A stretch of 64,000 nucleotides of DNA from 66-474 sp035695065. GTDB taxonomy: Bacteria > Pseudomonadota > Gammaproteobacteria > Xanthomonadales > Rhodanobacteraceae. The stretch's first letter is position 1. Each line of letters begins with the position of its first letter. A program made the position numbers and the translations under genes. The stretch spans positions 24,770-88,769 of the forward strand of contig DASSEW010000006.1 of the NCBI GenBank assembly GCA_035695065.1. The letters run 5' to 3'. Below are positions 24,435 to 32,619 of this stretch, in pieces. The notes below the pieces were generated by a model. That model had not been told where the DNA came from. It made no database searches and was given only the letters and a program-made list of their open reading frames with translations.

Positions 24435-24468
24435 GAAAGCTGCGCCCGATGGCGCAGCTTTCGTTTTT
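24435..24468 (+). terminator. Intrinsic terminator between acpP and fabF
   Basis: GAAAGCTGCGCC pairs perfectly with GGCGCAGCTTTC across four bases and is followed by GTTTTT. It should stop most acpP transcripts, giving a short abundant acpP message and reduced readthrough into fabF. Confidence 0.85.
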
Positions 24469-24487
24469 GGACGATCCAAACACTCGT

Positions 24488-25738
24488 ATGAAAACACCCG
24501 ATTCAAAACGACGTGTCGTGGTGACCGGCCTGGGCATCGTTTCGCCGGTCGGCAATGACCTGAAGACCGCCTGGGACAACATCGTCGCGGGCAGGAGCGG
24601 CATCGGCCCGGTCACGCATTTCGACGCCAGCACCTTCCCGACGAAGATCGCCGGCGAGGTGCGCGACTTCGATCCGGCGCAGTACGTCCCGGCGAAGGAC
24701 GTCAAGAAGATGGATCCGTTCATCCATTACGCGATCGCCGCCTCGGTGCAGGCGCTGGCGGATGCGGGGATGCATCCGCACGAGCACGACGAGGAGCGCA
24801 TCGGCTGTGCGGTTGGCGCCGGCATCGGCGGCATCAGCACGATCGAGAAGACCTCGATCACCTACCACGAGCACGGCCAGCGCAAGATCTCGCCATTCTT
24901 CGTGCCGAGCGCGATCATCAACATGGCTTCGGGCGACCTGTCCATCATGCTCGGGCTGAAGGGCCCTAACATCGCATGCGTGACCGCGTGCACCACGGCC
25001 ACGCACAACATCGGCCTGGCGATGCGCATGATCCAGTACGGCGACGCGGATGTAATGGTGGCCGGCGGCGCAGAGTATTCGACCACCGGCGTGGCGATGG
25101 GTGGGTTCTGTTCCGCGCGCGCGCTGTCCACGCGCAACGACGAACCGCAGAAGGCGAGCCGACCTTGGGACAAGGATCGCGACGGCTTCGTGCTGTCGGA
25201 CGGCGCGGGCGTGCTGATCCTTGAAGAGTACGAACACGCGAAGCAGCGCGGTGCGCGCATCTACTGCGAGCTGGCGGGCTTCGGCATGAGCGGCGACGCC
25301 TTCCACATGACCGCGCCCAGCGAGAACGGCGAGGGCGGCGCGCGCTGCATGCGCGCGGCGATGAAGGATGCCGGGCTGAACACCGGCGACGTGCAGTACA
25401 TCAACGCGCACGGCACTTCCACGCCGGCCGGCGACGTCGCCGAAGTGCAGGGCATCAAGAGCGTGTTCGGCGACGACGCGCGCAAGCTGATGGTGAGTTC
25501 CACCAAGTCCATAACCGGGCATCTGCTCGGGGCTGCGGGCGGGGTCGAGGCGATCTTCTCGATCCTCGGCATGCGCGATTCCGTGGTGCCACCCACCATC
25601 AATCTCGACAATCCGGGCGAAGGCTGCGATCTCGATTTCGTGCCGCACACCGCGCGCGATTCGAAACTGGACGTGGTGCTGTCCAACTCGTTCGGCTTCG
25701 GCGGCACCAACGGCACGCTGGTATTCCGCCGGCTCTGA
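24488..25738 (+). CDS. fabF: 3-oxoacyl-ACP synthase II
   Basis: 416 residues from ATG 24488, giving MKTPDSKRRVVVTGLGIVSP; a frame start at 24449 would lie within the terminator stem. The catalytic Cys is in ACVTACTTATHNIG, and the histidines in NAHGTSTPAGD and KSITGHLLGAAG. It elongates C16:1 to C18:1 and other chains. Its stop overlaps the pabB start (TGATG). Confidence 0.95.
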   Translation: MKTPDSKRRVVVTGLGIVSPVGNDLKTAWDNIVAGRSGIGPVTHFDASTFPTKIAGEVRDFDPAQYVPAKDVKKMDPFIHYAIAASVQALADAGMHPHEHDEERIGCAVGAGIGGISTIEKTSITYHEHGQRKISPFFVPSAIINMASGDLSIMLGLKGPNIACVTACTTATHNIGLAMRMIQYGDADVMVAGGAEYSTTGVAMGGFCSARALSTRNDEPQKASRPWDKDRDGFVLSDGAGVLILEEYEHAKQRGARIYCELAGFGMSGDAFHMTAPSENGEGGARCMRAAMKDAGLNTGDVQYINAHGTSTPAGDVAEVQGIKSVFGDDARKLMVSSTKSITGHLLGAAGGVEAIFSILGMRDSVVPPTINLDNPGEGCDLDFVPHTARDSKLDVVLSNSFGFGGTNGTLVFRRL

Positions 25739-27183
25739 TGCGCGGGCCTCGGGACTCGGAGCTCGGGACTCGAACGGAAGCGCGATCATCTGTTGGCGTT
25801 GCGCAAGCAACGCCGGGATGTCTGGAGATTCCCGGCGCGCGCGACCTGCTGTCACTCGCCGCCGCACATCCGCGGCGTTATCCCGGCCTGCTGGAAAGTG
25901 CAGCGCGGGGGGCGAATGCGCGCTGGGACATCCTGTTCGCGTTTCCGCAGGACGCGCTGGTCCTGCATCCGGATGGACGCGTGCGCGATGCGGATGGGAC
26001 GGATCGCGGCGCGCGTTTTCTCGAAGCGCTCGATGCCGCGCACGAAATCCAACGGAGCACGCTGGATTCCGATGCAGGTAAAACGGGCCTGCCATTTGCC
26101 GGCGGCTGGCTGCTCTACCTCGGTTACGAACTGGCCGGGGAGATCGAACCGAGCCTCCGCCTGCCGCGCGATCCGCGATCGGACACGCCGGTGGCACTGG
26201 CGTTGCGCTGCCCAGCGGCGATCCTGGTCGATCGCGACAACGCGCGCACGCTGCTGGTCGTGGAAGACGAGCGCCACGTGGGTCTGCTGGATGCGATGCG
26301 GCGCGATCTCGAGTCCGTGCGAGGCGATGTGTCGGAATGCGTTCCGCTTTCGCGCGCATTGGCAATCGCCGAAGACGATCCCGAGCGCTTTCTCGCGGGC
26401 GTCGAGCGCATCCACGAATACCTGCGCGCCGGCCACACCTTCCAGGTGAACCTGTCGCGGCAGTGGCGCGCGCGCTATGCGCATGCGCCGGCCGCCGCCG
26501 AGCTATACCGGTCGCTGCGCCGCGCCAACCCCGCGCCCTTCGCGGGATTGCTGCAATACGACGGTTGGGCGATCGCCAGTTCTTCGCCGGAACGCTTGCT
26601 GGAAATACGCAGCGGCGTCGCGCAGACGCGCCCGATCGCCGGCACGCGGCCACGGGTGCACGGCGATGATGATTCGGCGCGCATCCGCGAATTGCTGGCG
26701 CACGCCAAGGAGCGCGCCGAGCACGTGATGCTGATCGACCTCGAGCGCAACGATCTCGGTCGCATCTGCGTACCTGGCTCGGTCGAGGTGGACGAGATGA
26801 TGGTCGTGGAGAGCTACGCGCACGTACACCATATCGTCTCCAATGTGCGCGGACGCGTGCGTCCCGGCGTGAGTCCGGGGCAGGCGATCGCGGCGGTGTT
26901 CCCCGGCGGCACGATCACCGGCTGCCCGAAGGTCCGCTGCATGGAGATCATTGCCGAACTCGAACGCGTGCCGCGCGGGCCCTACACCGGCGCGCTCGGG
27001 TACCTGTGCAACAACGGCGATCAGGATCTGAACATCCTGATCCGCACCCTGCACGCGTGCGGCAACGAAATCGGCTTTCGTGCCGGCGCCGGCATCGTCG
27101 CCGATTCGGTTGCACAGCACGAATTGCAGGAGACCCGCGCCAAGGCGCGCGGGATGTTGCGCGCGCTGGGTTCCGAAGCATGA
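25738..27183 (+). CDS. pabB: Aminodeoxychorismate synthase component I
   Basis: 481 residues. PabB makes 4-amino-4-deoxychorismate for folate. Chorismate-binding signatures include YLRAGHTFQVNLSRQW, SSSPERLLE, RPIAGTRPR, MLIDLERNDLGRI and FPGGTITGCPKVRCMEII. The first about 12 residues after Met are encoded by four copies of a 7-bp repeat (25745-25772) and are not part of the family; no later ATG, GTG or TTG start is evident before the domain, so the ATG overlapping the fabF stop is kept. pabC follows with a 4-bp overlap. Confidence 0.92.
   Translation: MRGPRDSELGTRTEARSSVGVAQATPGCLEIPGARDLLSLAAAHPRRYPGLLESAARGANARWDILFAFPQDALVLHPDGRVRDADGTDRGARFLEALDAAHEIQRSTLDSDAGKTGLPFAGGWLLYLGYELAGEIEPSLRLPRDPRSDTPVALALRCPAAILVDRDNARTLLVVEDERHVGLLDAMRRDLESVRGDVSECVPLSRALAIAEDDPERFLAGVERIHEYLRAGHTFQVNLSRQWRARYAHAPAAAELYRSLRRANPAPFAGLLQYDGWAIASSSPERLLEIRSGVAQTRPIAGTRPRVHGDDDSARIRELLAHAKERAEHVMLIDLERNDLGRICVPGSVEVDEMMVVESYAHVHHIVSNVRGRVRPGVSPGQAIAAVFPGGTITGCPKVRCMEIIAELERVPRGPYTGALGYLCNNGDQDLNILIRTLHACGNEIGFRAGAGIVADSVAQHELQETRAKARGMLRALGSEA
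25745..25772 (+). repeat. Four 7-bp repeat units in the pabB 5' end
   Basis: Units GGCCTCG, GGACTCG, GAGCTCG and GGACTCG follow one another, in frame with pabB codons 3-12. The perfect unit is the reverse complement of CGAGTCC, repeated about 12 times at 63551-63633; both loci also share the flank GACTCGAAC in matching orientation. Confidence 0.8.
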
Positions 27184-28007
27184 CCTCGCGCAAGCTGGTC
27201 AACGGAGTTGAGAATGCGCTTGTCGCGGCGAGTGATCGCGGGGTGCTTTACGGCGACGGTTTGTTCGAAACGATCCTGTTCGTCCGCGGCGTGGCACCGC
27301 TCTGGGCGCGGCACATGGCGCGGCTGGCGCTCGGTTGTGAGCGGCTGCTGTTTCCCGCGCCCGATGCACAGGCACTTGCCCGCGAAGCTGCACAGGTCGT
27401 GGAGGGCATGCCGCGCGCAGTGGTGCGCATCACCTTGACCCGCGGCAGCGGCGCCCGCGGCTATGCCTTGCCGGATGCCGTGATGCCGACGCGCATCGTC
27501 GCGGCCTTCGATCCGCCATTCATCCCCGCGGATTGGTACGCGCGCGGAATCCGGGTACGCTTCGGCGAACTGCGTCTGTCGTCCCAGCCGCGACTGGCGG
27601 GCATCAAGCACCTGAACCGACTGGAACAGGTGCTGGCGCGCGCGGAATGGAGCGATCCGGACATTGTCGAAGCGTTGCTGTTCGACGAAAGGGATCACTT
27701 GATCGGTGCCACCGCGGCGAACGTCTTCATGGTGCGCGGCGGCAGGCTGGTCACGCCGAAGCTTGACCTATGCGGCGTGGCCGGCGTGGCGCGGGAAGAG
27801 ATCCTCGCAAGGCATCCCGATACCGAAGTGCGTGAAATCGGCAGGGAGGAATTGATGCAGGCGGACGAAATTTTCCTGAGCTCCAGCGTGCGCGGCATCC
27901 TGCCGGTGAGGGAACTGGATGGACGCGCATTCGCGCCCGGCCCGTTCGCGCGCGCGTTGCAGGCGCACTGGCGCACACTGGCGCCCTTGCCGGAGCGCGA
28001 AGCATGA
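27180..28007 (+). CDS. pabC: Aminodeoxychorismate lyase
   Basis: 275 residues, overlapping pabB by 4 bp. A fold-type IV PLP enzyme: DRGVLYGDGLFETILF at the N terminus, the PLP lysine in LAGIKHLNRLEQVLA, and ATAANVFMVRGG. It releases 4-aminobenzoate and pyruvate. The pabB-pabC-mltG-tmk-holB order is typical of gammaproteobacteria. Confidence 0.94.
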   Translation: MTSRKLVNGVENALVAASDRGVLYGDGLFETILFVRGVAPLWARHMARLALGCERLLFPAPDAQALAREAAQVVEGMPRAVVRITLTRGSGARGYALPDAVMPTRIVAAFDPPFIPADWYARGIRVRFGELRLSSQPRLAGIKHLNRLEQVLARAEWSDPDIVEALLFDERDHLIGATAANVFMVRGGRLVTPKLDLCGVAGVAREEILARHPDTEVREIGREELMQADEIFLSSSVRGILPVRELDGRAFAPGPFARALQAHWRTLAPLPEREA

Positions 28008-29098
28008 GGCGGGGCAGGCGCTCCATGGCGGGCCGCGTGTTCGGCTTCGTGCTGTTGCTGGTTGTTCTGGCCGCGATCGCCGCCGCGGCGTGGTTCTGGT
28101 CGGACTATTCGCGTTTCACCGACGCATCGCTGGCGGTGAGTTCGAACGAGCAGACGGTGGAGGTCGCGAAAGGGGAAAGCTTCCGCGACATCGTGCACGA
28201 CCTGCGCGCCGCCGATCTTTCGCATGCGCCGCCGCTGTACTGGCGCGTGCTGGCCGAACAGCTCGGCGTGGCGGGCAAGCTGCACGCCGGCGAATACGCG
28301 CTGCCACGGGGCATCACCGCGCGCGCGCTGCTCGAGAACATGGCGCAGGGCAAAGTGCTGCAGCGGCGCATCACGCTGGTCGAGGGTTGGACGTTCCAGC
28401 AGGTGCGCGCCGCGTTGGCGGCCGCGCCTCAACTGACGCATGATGCCGCGCAGTTGTCCGATGCCGTGCTGATGGTGAAGCTTGGCGCGGGCGGGCAGAA
28501 TCCCGAAGGCGAGTTCATGCCCGACACCTACGATTACGTGCGCGGCATGAGCGGCCTGGACGTGCTGAAGCGTGCGCACGAAGCGATGCAGGATTACCTG
28601 AACGCGCAGTGGAGCAAACGCGATCCCTCCATTCCGCTGCAGACGCCCTATCAGGCGCTGATCCTCGCATCCATCGTGGAGAAGGAAACCGCACGGCCGG
28701 TCGAGCGCCCGGAAATCGCCGGTGTGTTCGAGCGGCGCCTCAAGATCGGCATGAAACTGGAAACCGATCCGACCGTGATCTATGGCATGGGCGCGGCGTA
28801 CAACGGCAACATCCGCAAGAGCGACCTGCAAACGGACACGCCGTACAACACCTATACGCGCGCGGGACTGCCGCCGACGCCGATCGCACTGCCTGGCCGC
28901 GCGGCTATCGACGCGGTGCTGCATCCCGCCGCGGGCGACGCGTTGTATTTCGTGTCGCGGGGCGACGGCACGCATGCCTTCTCCGCCACGCTCGCGGAGC
29001 ACAACCGCAACGTGGCCATCTATCAGCTGCATCGCAATCCGGACAAGCCTGCCGTGGACTCCCGGAAGAAACAACCGAAGCATCGCGAACGCCAATGA
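28004..29098 (+). CDS. mltG: Endolytic murein transglycosylase
   Basis: 364 residues, 4-bp overlap with pabC. One N-terminal membrane helix (FGFVLLLVVLAAIAAAAWFW), a LysM-like part, then the YceG/MltG catalytic domain with LILASIVEKETA, where the Glu is catalytic, and YNTYTRAGLPPTPIALPGRA. It cuts nascent glycan strands in the periplasm and sets their length. Confidence 0.95.
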   Translation: MRRGRRSMAGRVFGFVLLLVVLAAIAAAAWFWSDYSRFTDASLAVSSNEQTVEVAKGESFRDIVHDLRAADLSHAPPLYWRVLAEQLGVAGKLHAGEYALPRGITARALLENMAQGKVLQRRITLVEGWTFQQVRAALAAAPQLTHDAAQLSDAVLMVKLGAGGQNPEGEFMPDTYDYVRGMSGLDVLKRAHEAMQDYLNAQWSKRDPSIPLQTPYQALILASIVEKETARPVERPEIAGVFERRLKIGMKLETDPTVIYGMGAAYNGNIRKSDLQTDTPYNTYTRAGLPPTPIALPGRAAIDAVLHPAAGDALYFVSRGDGTHAFSATLAEHNRNVAIYQLHRNPDKPAVDSRKKQPKHRERQ

Positions 29099-29736
29099 CT
29101 GGCCCGCGCGGAAAATTCATCACGCTGGAAGGCGGCGAGGGTGCCGGCAAGAGCACGCTGCTGCAGGGCTTGCGTGCGCATCTTTCGGAGCGTGGCGTTG
29201 ACGTGCTGCAAACCCGCGAGCCGGGCGGCACGCCGCTCGGCGAGGCGGTGCGCGCGCTGGTGCTGGATGCAAAGCAGCAGGGCATGAGCGCGGAAAGCGA
29301 GGCGCTGCTGATGTTCGCCGCGCGCGCGCAACTGGTTCGCGAAGTGCTGGAACCCGCGCTGGCCGCGGGCCGCTGGGTGCTGTGCGATCGCTACGTCGAC
29401 GCGAGCTACGCCTACCAGGGCGGAGGCCGCGGCATGGACGTGCGCGCCCTCGCGCAACTGGAAGCGATCGCGACGGATGGCTTGAAGCCGGATCTGACGT
29501 TGCTGCTGGACCTGCCGGTCGCGCACGGCCGCGCGCGCGCCAGCGGTCGCGGCGAGGCCGATCGCATCGAGCGCGAGGAGGACGCTTTCTTCGAGCGCGT
29601 GCGCGCGACCTATCTCGCGCGCGCCGCGGCGGAGCCACGGCGCTTCCGCGTGCTGGATGCTTCGCAATCCGCCGATCAGGTACTCGCCGCTGCAGTCGAG
29701 GCGCTCGACGCCCTGCGCGCCGGGGCTCCGGCATGA
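29095..29736 (+). CDS. tmk: Thymidylate kinase
   Basis: 213 residues, 4-bp overlap with mltG. P-loop ITLEGGEGAGKSTLL, DRY in VLCDRYVDASYAYQGGGRG and a LID part with ASGRGEADRIE. It phosphorylates dTMP to dTDP. Confidence 0.96.
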   Translation: MTGPRGKFITLEGGEGAGKSTLLQGLRAHLSERGVDVLQTREPGGTPLGEAVRALVLDAKQQGMSAESEALLMFAARAQLVREVLEPALAAGRWVLCDRYVDASYAYQGGGRGMDVRALAQLEAIATDGLKPDLTLLLDLPVAHGRARASGRGEADRIEREEDAFFERVRATYLARAAAEPRRFRVLDASQSADQVLAAAVEALDALRAGAPA

Positions 29737-30704
29737 GCGCGAACACGATTCAAGGTGCAAGCGAATTGCCGGCCTGGCAAACGCAGGCCTGGCACACGCT
29801 CACGCAGCGCGCCGAACGGGGCAGCCTGCCGCATGCCTTGCTGGTCGGTGGCGCGGAAGGTCTGGGCAAGCGCGCGTTTGTCGAGGCTTTCGTGCGTGCA
29901 CGGCTGTGCGAGCATCCGCGCGACGGCTTCGCATGCGGACATTGCCGCACCTGCGCACTGCTGCAGGCGGGCACGCATCCGGATCGCATCCTCGTCACGC
30001 TCGAGGTCAATGACAAAACCGGCAAACTGCGCAGCGAGATCATCGTCGAGCAAATCCGGGAGCTCTCCGCGCGACTGGCCATGGCCACGCAGCTCGGCGG
30101 TTGGCAGATCGCGGTGATCGATCCCGCCGATGCGATGAACGCGGCTTCATCCAACGCGCTGTTGAAGACGCTGGAGGAGCCGACTCCCTCCAGCATGATC
30201 CTGCTGATCGCCGACCAGCCATGGCGCCTGCCGGCCACGATCCGCAGCCGCTGCCAGCGCGTGGACTTCGCATTTCCCCCGCGCGAAGAGGCGGTGCAGT
30301 GGCTGCGGGCGCACGGCGTCGCGGAGCCCGCGCGCGCGCTGGACGCCACCGGCGGCAACCCGGGCCGCGCGCTGGCGTTCGCGCAGAATGACGAATTGCA
30401 GCGACGCGACAGCGTGGCGCGCGATCTTGCAGCGCTGGCGCGCGGGCGTGCCTCGGTGTACGTGATCGCGCACGCATGGAGCGCGGACGAACCGGAGGCG
30501 CGGCTGGAACACGCCGCGCGCCTGCTGCACGAAGCAGCCCGGCGGCGCGCGCTGGGCGACGCACCTGCTTCGGCGCACTGGGACATGCAAACCCTCCAGG
30601 CGGGCTTCGAGCGCATCAATCGCCTGCGTGAGCAGTTGCGCGGACCCTTGCGCGTCGAGCCCGGCCTGATCGAGTGTCTTTCCGCATTTTCCGGGGCAGG
30701 TTGA
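29733..30704 (+). CDS. holB: DNA polymerase III delta' subunit
   Basis: 323 residues, 4-bp overlap with tmk. AAA+ clamp-loader subunit with a degenerate P-loop (LVGGAEGLGKRAF), a zinc module CGHCRTCALLQAG, and the SRC motif in TIRSRCQRVDF. It assists DnaX in loading the sliding clamp. A PIG-L gene separates it from pilZ. Confidence 0.94.
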   Translation: MSANTIQGASELPAWQTQAWHTLTQRAERGSLPHALLVGGAEGLGKRAFVEAFVRARLCEHPRDGFACGHCRTCALLQAGTHPDRILVTLEVNDKTGKLRSEIIVEQIRELSARLAMATQLGGWQIAVIDPADAMNAASSNALLKTLEEPTPSSMILLIADQPWRLPATIRSRCQRVDFAFPPREEAVQWLRAHGVAEPARALDATGGNPGRALAFAQNDELQRRDSVARDLAALARGRASVYVIAHAWSADEPEARLEHAARLLHEAARRRALGDAPASAHWDMQTLQAGFERINRLREQLRGPLRVEPGLIECLSAFSGAG

Positions 30705-30753
30705 GGCAACCCGAAACCGGCATACTGCCGCATCGCGCAACCCAAGGAACCCG

Positions 30754-31704
30754 ATGGATCTGGACCTGCTTCTGGCGGCGCCCGACGCCTGCCTGCTGAT
30801 CGTCGCCCCGCATCCGGATGACGAATCGCTGGCGGCGGGCGGACTGATCCAGCGCGCGCTGGGGCACGGCGCGCGCGTGCACGTCGTGTTCGTGACCGAT
30901 GGCGACAACAACCCCTGGCCGCAGCGCGTGCTGGAAACGCGGCTGCGCATCGGTGCGCGCGAACGCGAGCGTTGGGGTGCGCGCAGGCGCGGCGAGGCGG
31001 ACCGCGCGTTGCGCGAGCTCGGCGCGGAGCAAGCCACCGTGCACCGGCTCGGCTGGCCCGATGGCGGCGTCACCTGGAAGCTGGTCGACGAAACGGTTTC
31101 GGTGATTGCGCAATGGCGCGCGCTGCTGGGCGAGATCGCGCCGACGCTGCTGGTGCTGCCGGATCTTGCAGATGGCCATCCCGATCACAGCGCTTTGCAC
31201 GTGCTGCTGGAGCTGGTCCTGAACGGCATGCCCGAAACGCAGCGGCCGGAGTGCCTGTGTTATCTGCTGCACAGTCATGCCGCACTGGATCCGGCGCGGC
31301 AAGTCACCTTCTCACTGACCCAAGGGGAGCAGGGACGCAAACGCAGGGCGATCCACGCGCATCGGAGCCAGATGGCGCTCAGTCGCGGAAGGCTGTTGCG
31401 CTGGGCCACCGGCTGCGAGCGATTTGCGCGCGGCATTGGCAACCATGGCGCCACGGGAACGCGCCTGCCGTGGCGGCCGCAGCGCTGGCTGCGCGGCACG
31501 ATGGTGTTGCTGGCCGTGGATGCGCAAGGCGGCCAACGCCTGCCGTGCAGGGATGTCGGTGAAGCGAATCTGTTCTGGTGCGACGGCTCGCCGGCCGCGC
31601 ACGCGTCGCGCGACTTGCGTGCTCCGTATTACATGAAATTGTATTCGACCGTCCCGTCGCCGTGGGTGTTTGACGTGTGGGGCTGGCGCAGGTTTGCGGA
31701 GTAA
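30754..31704 (+). CDS. PIG-L/LmbE family zinc deacetylase
   Basis: 316 residues, ATG 30754 with GGAAC upstream. The metal site is VAPHPDDESLAAGG (AHPDDE type), with the second ligand in LADGHPDHSALHVLLE (HPDH). Family members deacetylate N-acetylglucosaminyl substrates. The C-terminal part has DLRAPYYMKLYSTVPSPWVF, which is not part of the core fold. The substrate is unknown. Its position between holB and pilZ, normally neighbours in this order, is unusual. Confidence 0.87.
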   Translation: MDLDLLLAAPDACLLIVAPHPDDESLAAGGLIQRALGHGARVHVVFVTDGDNNPWPQRVLETRLRIGARERERWGARRRGEADRALRELGAEQATVHRLGWPDGGVTWKLVDETVSVIAQWRALLGEIAPTLLVLPDLADGHPDHSALHVLLELVLNGMPETQRPECLCYLLHSHAALDPARQVTFSLTQGEQGRKRRAIHAHRSQMALSRGRLLRWATGCERFARGIGNHGATGTRLPWRPQRWLRGTMVLLAVDAQGGQRLPCRDVGEANLFWCDGSPAAHASRDLRAPYYMKLYSTVPSPWVFDVWGWRRFAE

Positions 31705-31763
31705 GTCCTTGACCGCCATGCCGGCCCGCGGCAAGCTGGCGGCATTTCCATCAGGGCGACACC

Positions 31764-32120
31764 ATGGCGGCTCCGGGCCTGCCGCGTCAGGGCATCCTGT
31801 CGCTGGCGATCAAGGACAAGCACGCGCTTTACAACGCCTACATGTCGTTCGTGAAGGGCGGCGGCCTGTTCGTGCCGACGGCCAAGCGCTACAGCCTCGG
31901 CGACGAGGTGTTCCTGTTGCTCACGCTGCCGGACGAAAAGGATCGGCTGCCGGTTGCGGGCAAGGTCGTCTGGATCACGCCGAATGCCGCGCAAGGCAAC
32001 CGCACCGCCGGCATCGGCGTGCAGTTCTCCGAATCGGCTGACGGCGAAGCCGCGCGCACCAAGATCGAATCCATGCTCGCCGGCATTCTCAGTTCGGAGA
32101 AGCCGACGCAGACGATGTGA
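31764..32120 (+). CDS. pilZ: Type IV pilus PilZ protein
   Basis: 118 residues. It matches the PilZ of type IV pilus biogenesis (LYNAYMSFVKGGGLFVPTAKR, GKVVWITP, NRTAGIGVQF). Proteins of this subgroup lack the RxxxR c-di-GMP site, and that motif is absent here too. It works with PilB and FimX-type regulators in xanthomonads. A strong terminator follows. Confidence 0.93.
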   Translation: MAAPGLPRQGILSLAIKDKHALYNAYMSFVKGGGLFVPTAKRYSLGDEVFLLLTLPDEKDRLPVAGKVVWITPNAAQGNRTAGIGVQFSESADGEAARTKIESMLAGILSSEKPTQTM

Positions 32121-32141
32121 GCGGCTTGCGATGCACGCAAT

Positions 32142-32171
32142 GAAAAAGCCGGCGCATTGGCCGGCTTTTTC
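32142..32171. terminator. Terminator after pilZ
   Basis: AAAAAGCCGGC pairs perfectly with GCCGGCTTTTT across six bases. The T-rich 3' arm makes it a good intrinsic terminator for the mltG-pilZ transcript; the A-rich 5' arm allows the reverse direction as well. Confidence 0.85.
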
Positions 32172-32186
32172 GTTGATGAAGCAAGC

Positions 32187-32217
32187 GTAGGGCGGGAGCA
32201 GCGCAGCGGATCCCGCC
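32187..32217 (+). repeat. GTAG REP downstream of pilZ
   Basis: Starts GTAGGGCGGGA and closes with TCCCGCC, with an inner GCAGCGCAGCG loop. It belongs to the same family as the other GTAG palindromes in this window. Confidence 0.6.
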
Positions 32218-32237
32218 GTTGCATCTGGAGCACAGCT

Positions 32238-32405
32238 CGCGACTTCCATGTGGTTCCACAAGCCGCAGCTCGCAACCGAGGCTTCGACGTGGCATCTACA
32301 AGCCACAGCGCGTAGCGGCTGCTTCGTTGTGGCATCCACAAGCCACAGCTCGCAGCCGAGGCTTCGATGTGGCATCCACAAGCCACAGCTCGCAACCGAT
32401 TGTGA
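32238..32405 (+). repeat. 40-bp tandem repeat array
   Basis: Three full 40-bp units (32257-32296, 32297-32336, 32337-32376) and a partial fourth (32377 on), with a decayed partial unit before. The consensus opens CACAAGCCACAGCTCGCAAC and closes with ATGTGGCATC. The middle unit is the most divergent. Each junction forms TGTGGC-N8-GCCACA. There are no unique spacers, so it is not CRISPR. No coding frame is credible. It fills the pilZ to tRNA-Pro gap. Confidence 0.85.
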
Positions 32406-32436
32406 GACGCAAAAGCTGCGAGATCTTCGTTAAACG

Positions 32437-32513
32437 TGGTCGGGGAGACAGGATTTGAACCTGCGACTTCTACGTCCCGAACGTAGCGCTCTACCAGGCT
32501 GAGCTACACCCCG
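32437..32513 (-). tRNA. tRNA-Pro (anticodon CGG)
   Basis: 77 nt with encoded CCA. The 5' end starts CGGGG, with the unpaired C1 typical of bacterial tRNA-Pro, D arm TAGCTCAGCCTGGTAGAG, anticodon stem CTACG/CGTAG with loop TTCGGGA (anticodon CGG), and T arm GGTTCAAATCC. It reads CCG. Confidence 0.96.
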
Positions 32514-32619
32514 ACGAACCGCGAATTTTAGCGGCGCCGTGGCGCGTTGCGCAAGCAGAGAGGCGGTGAATGGCGCCGCTCTGGTAATCTTCGCGCTTTG
32601 CCTGAGCCGCGAGGAATCC

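Noticed and set aside
24503..26653. 716-codon minus-strand frame opposite fabF and pabB
   Set aside because: Shadow frame spanning two unrelated genes; no domain or ribosome site.
32257..32405. Possible CRISPR array
   Set aside because: Units are contiguous 40-bp repeats without unique spacers, and no cas genes are present.
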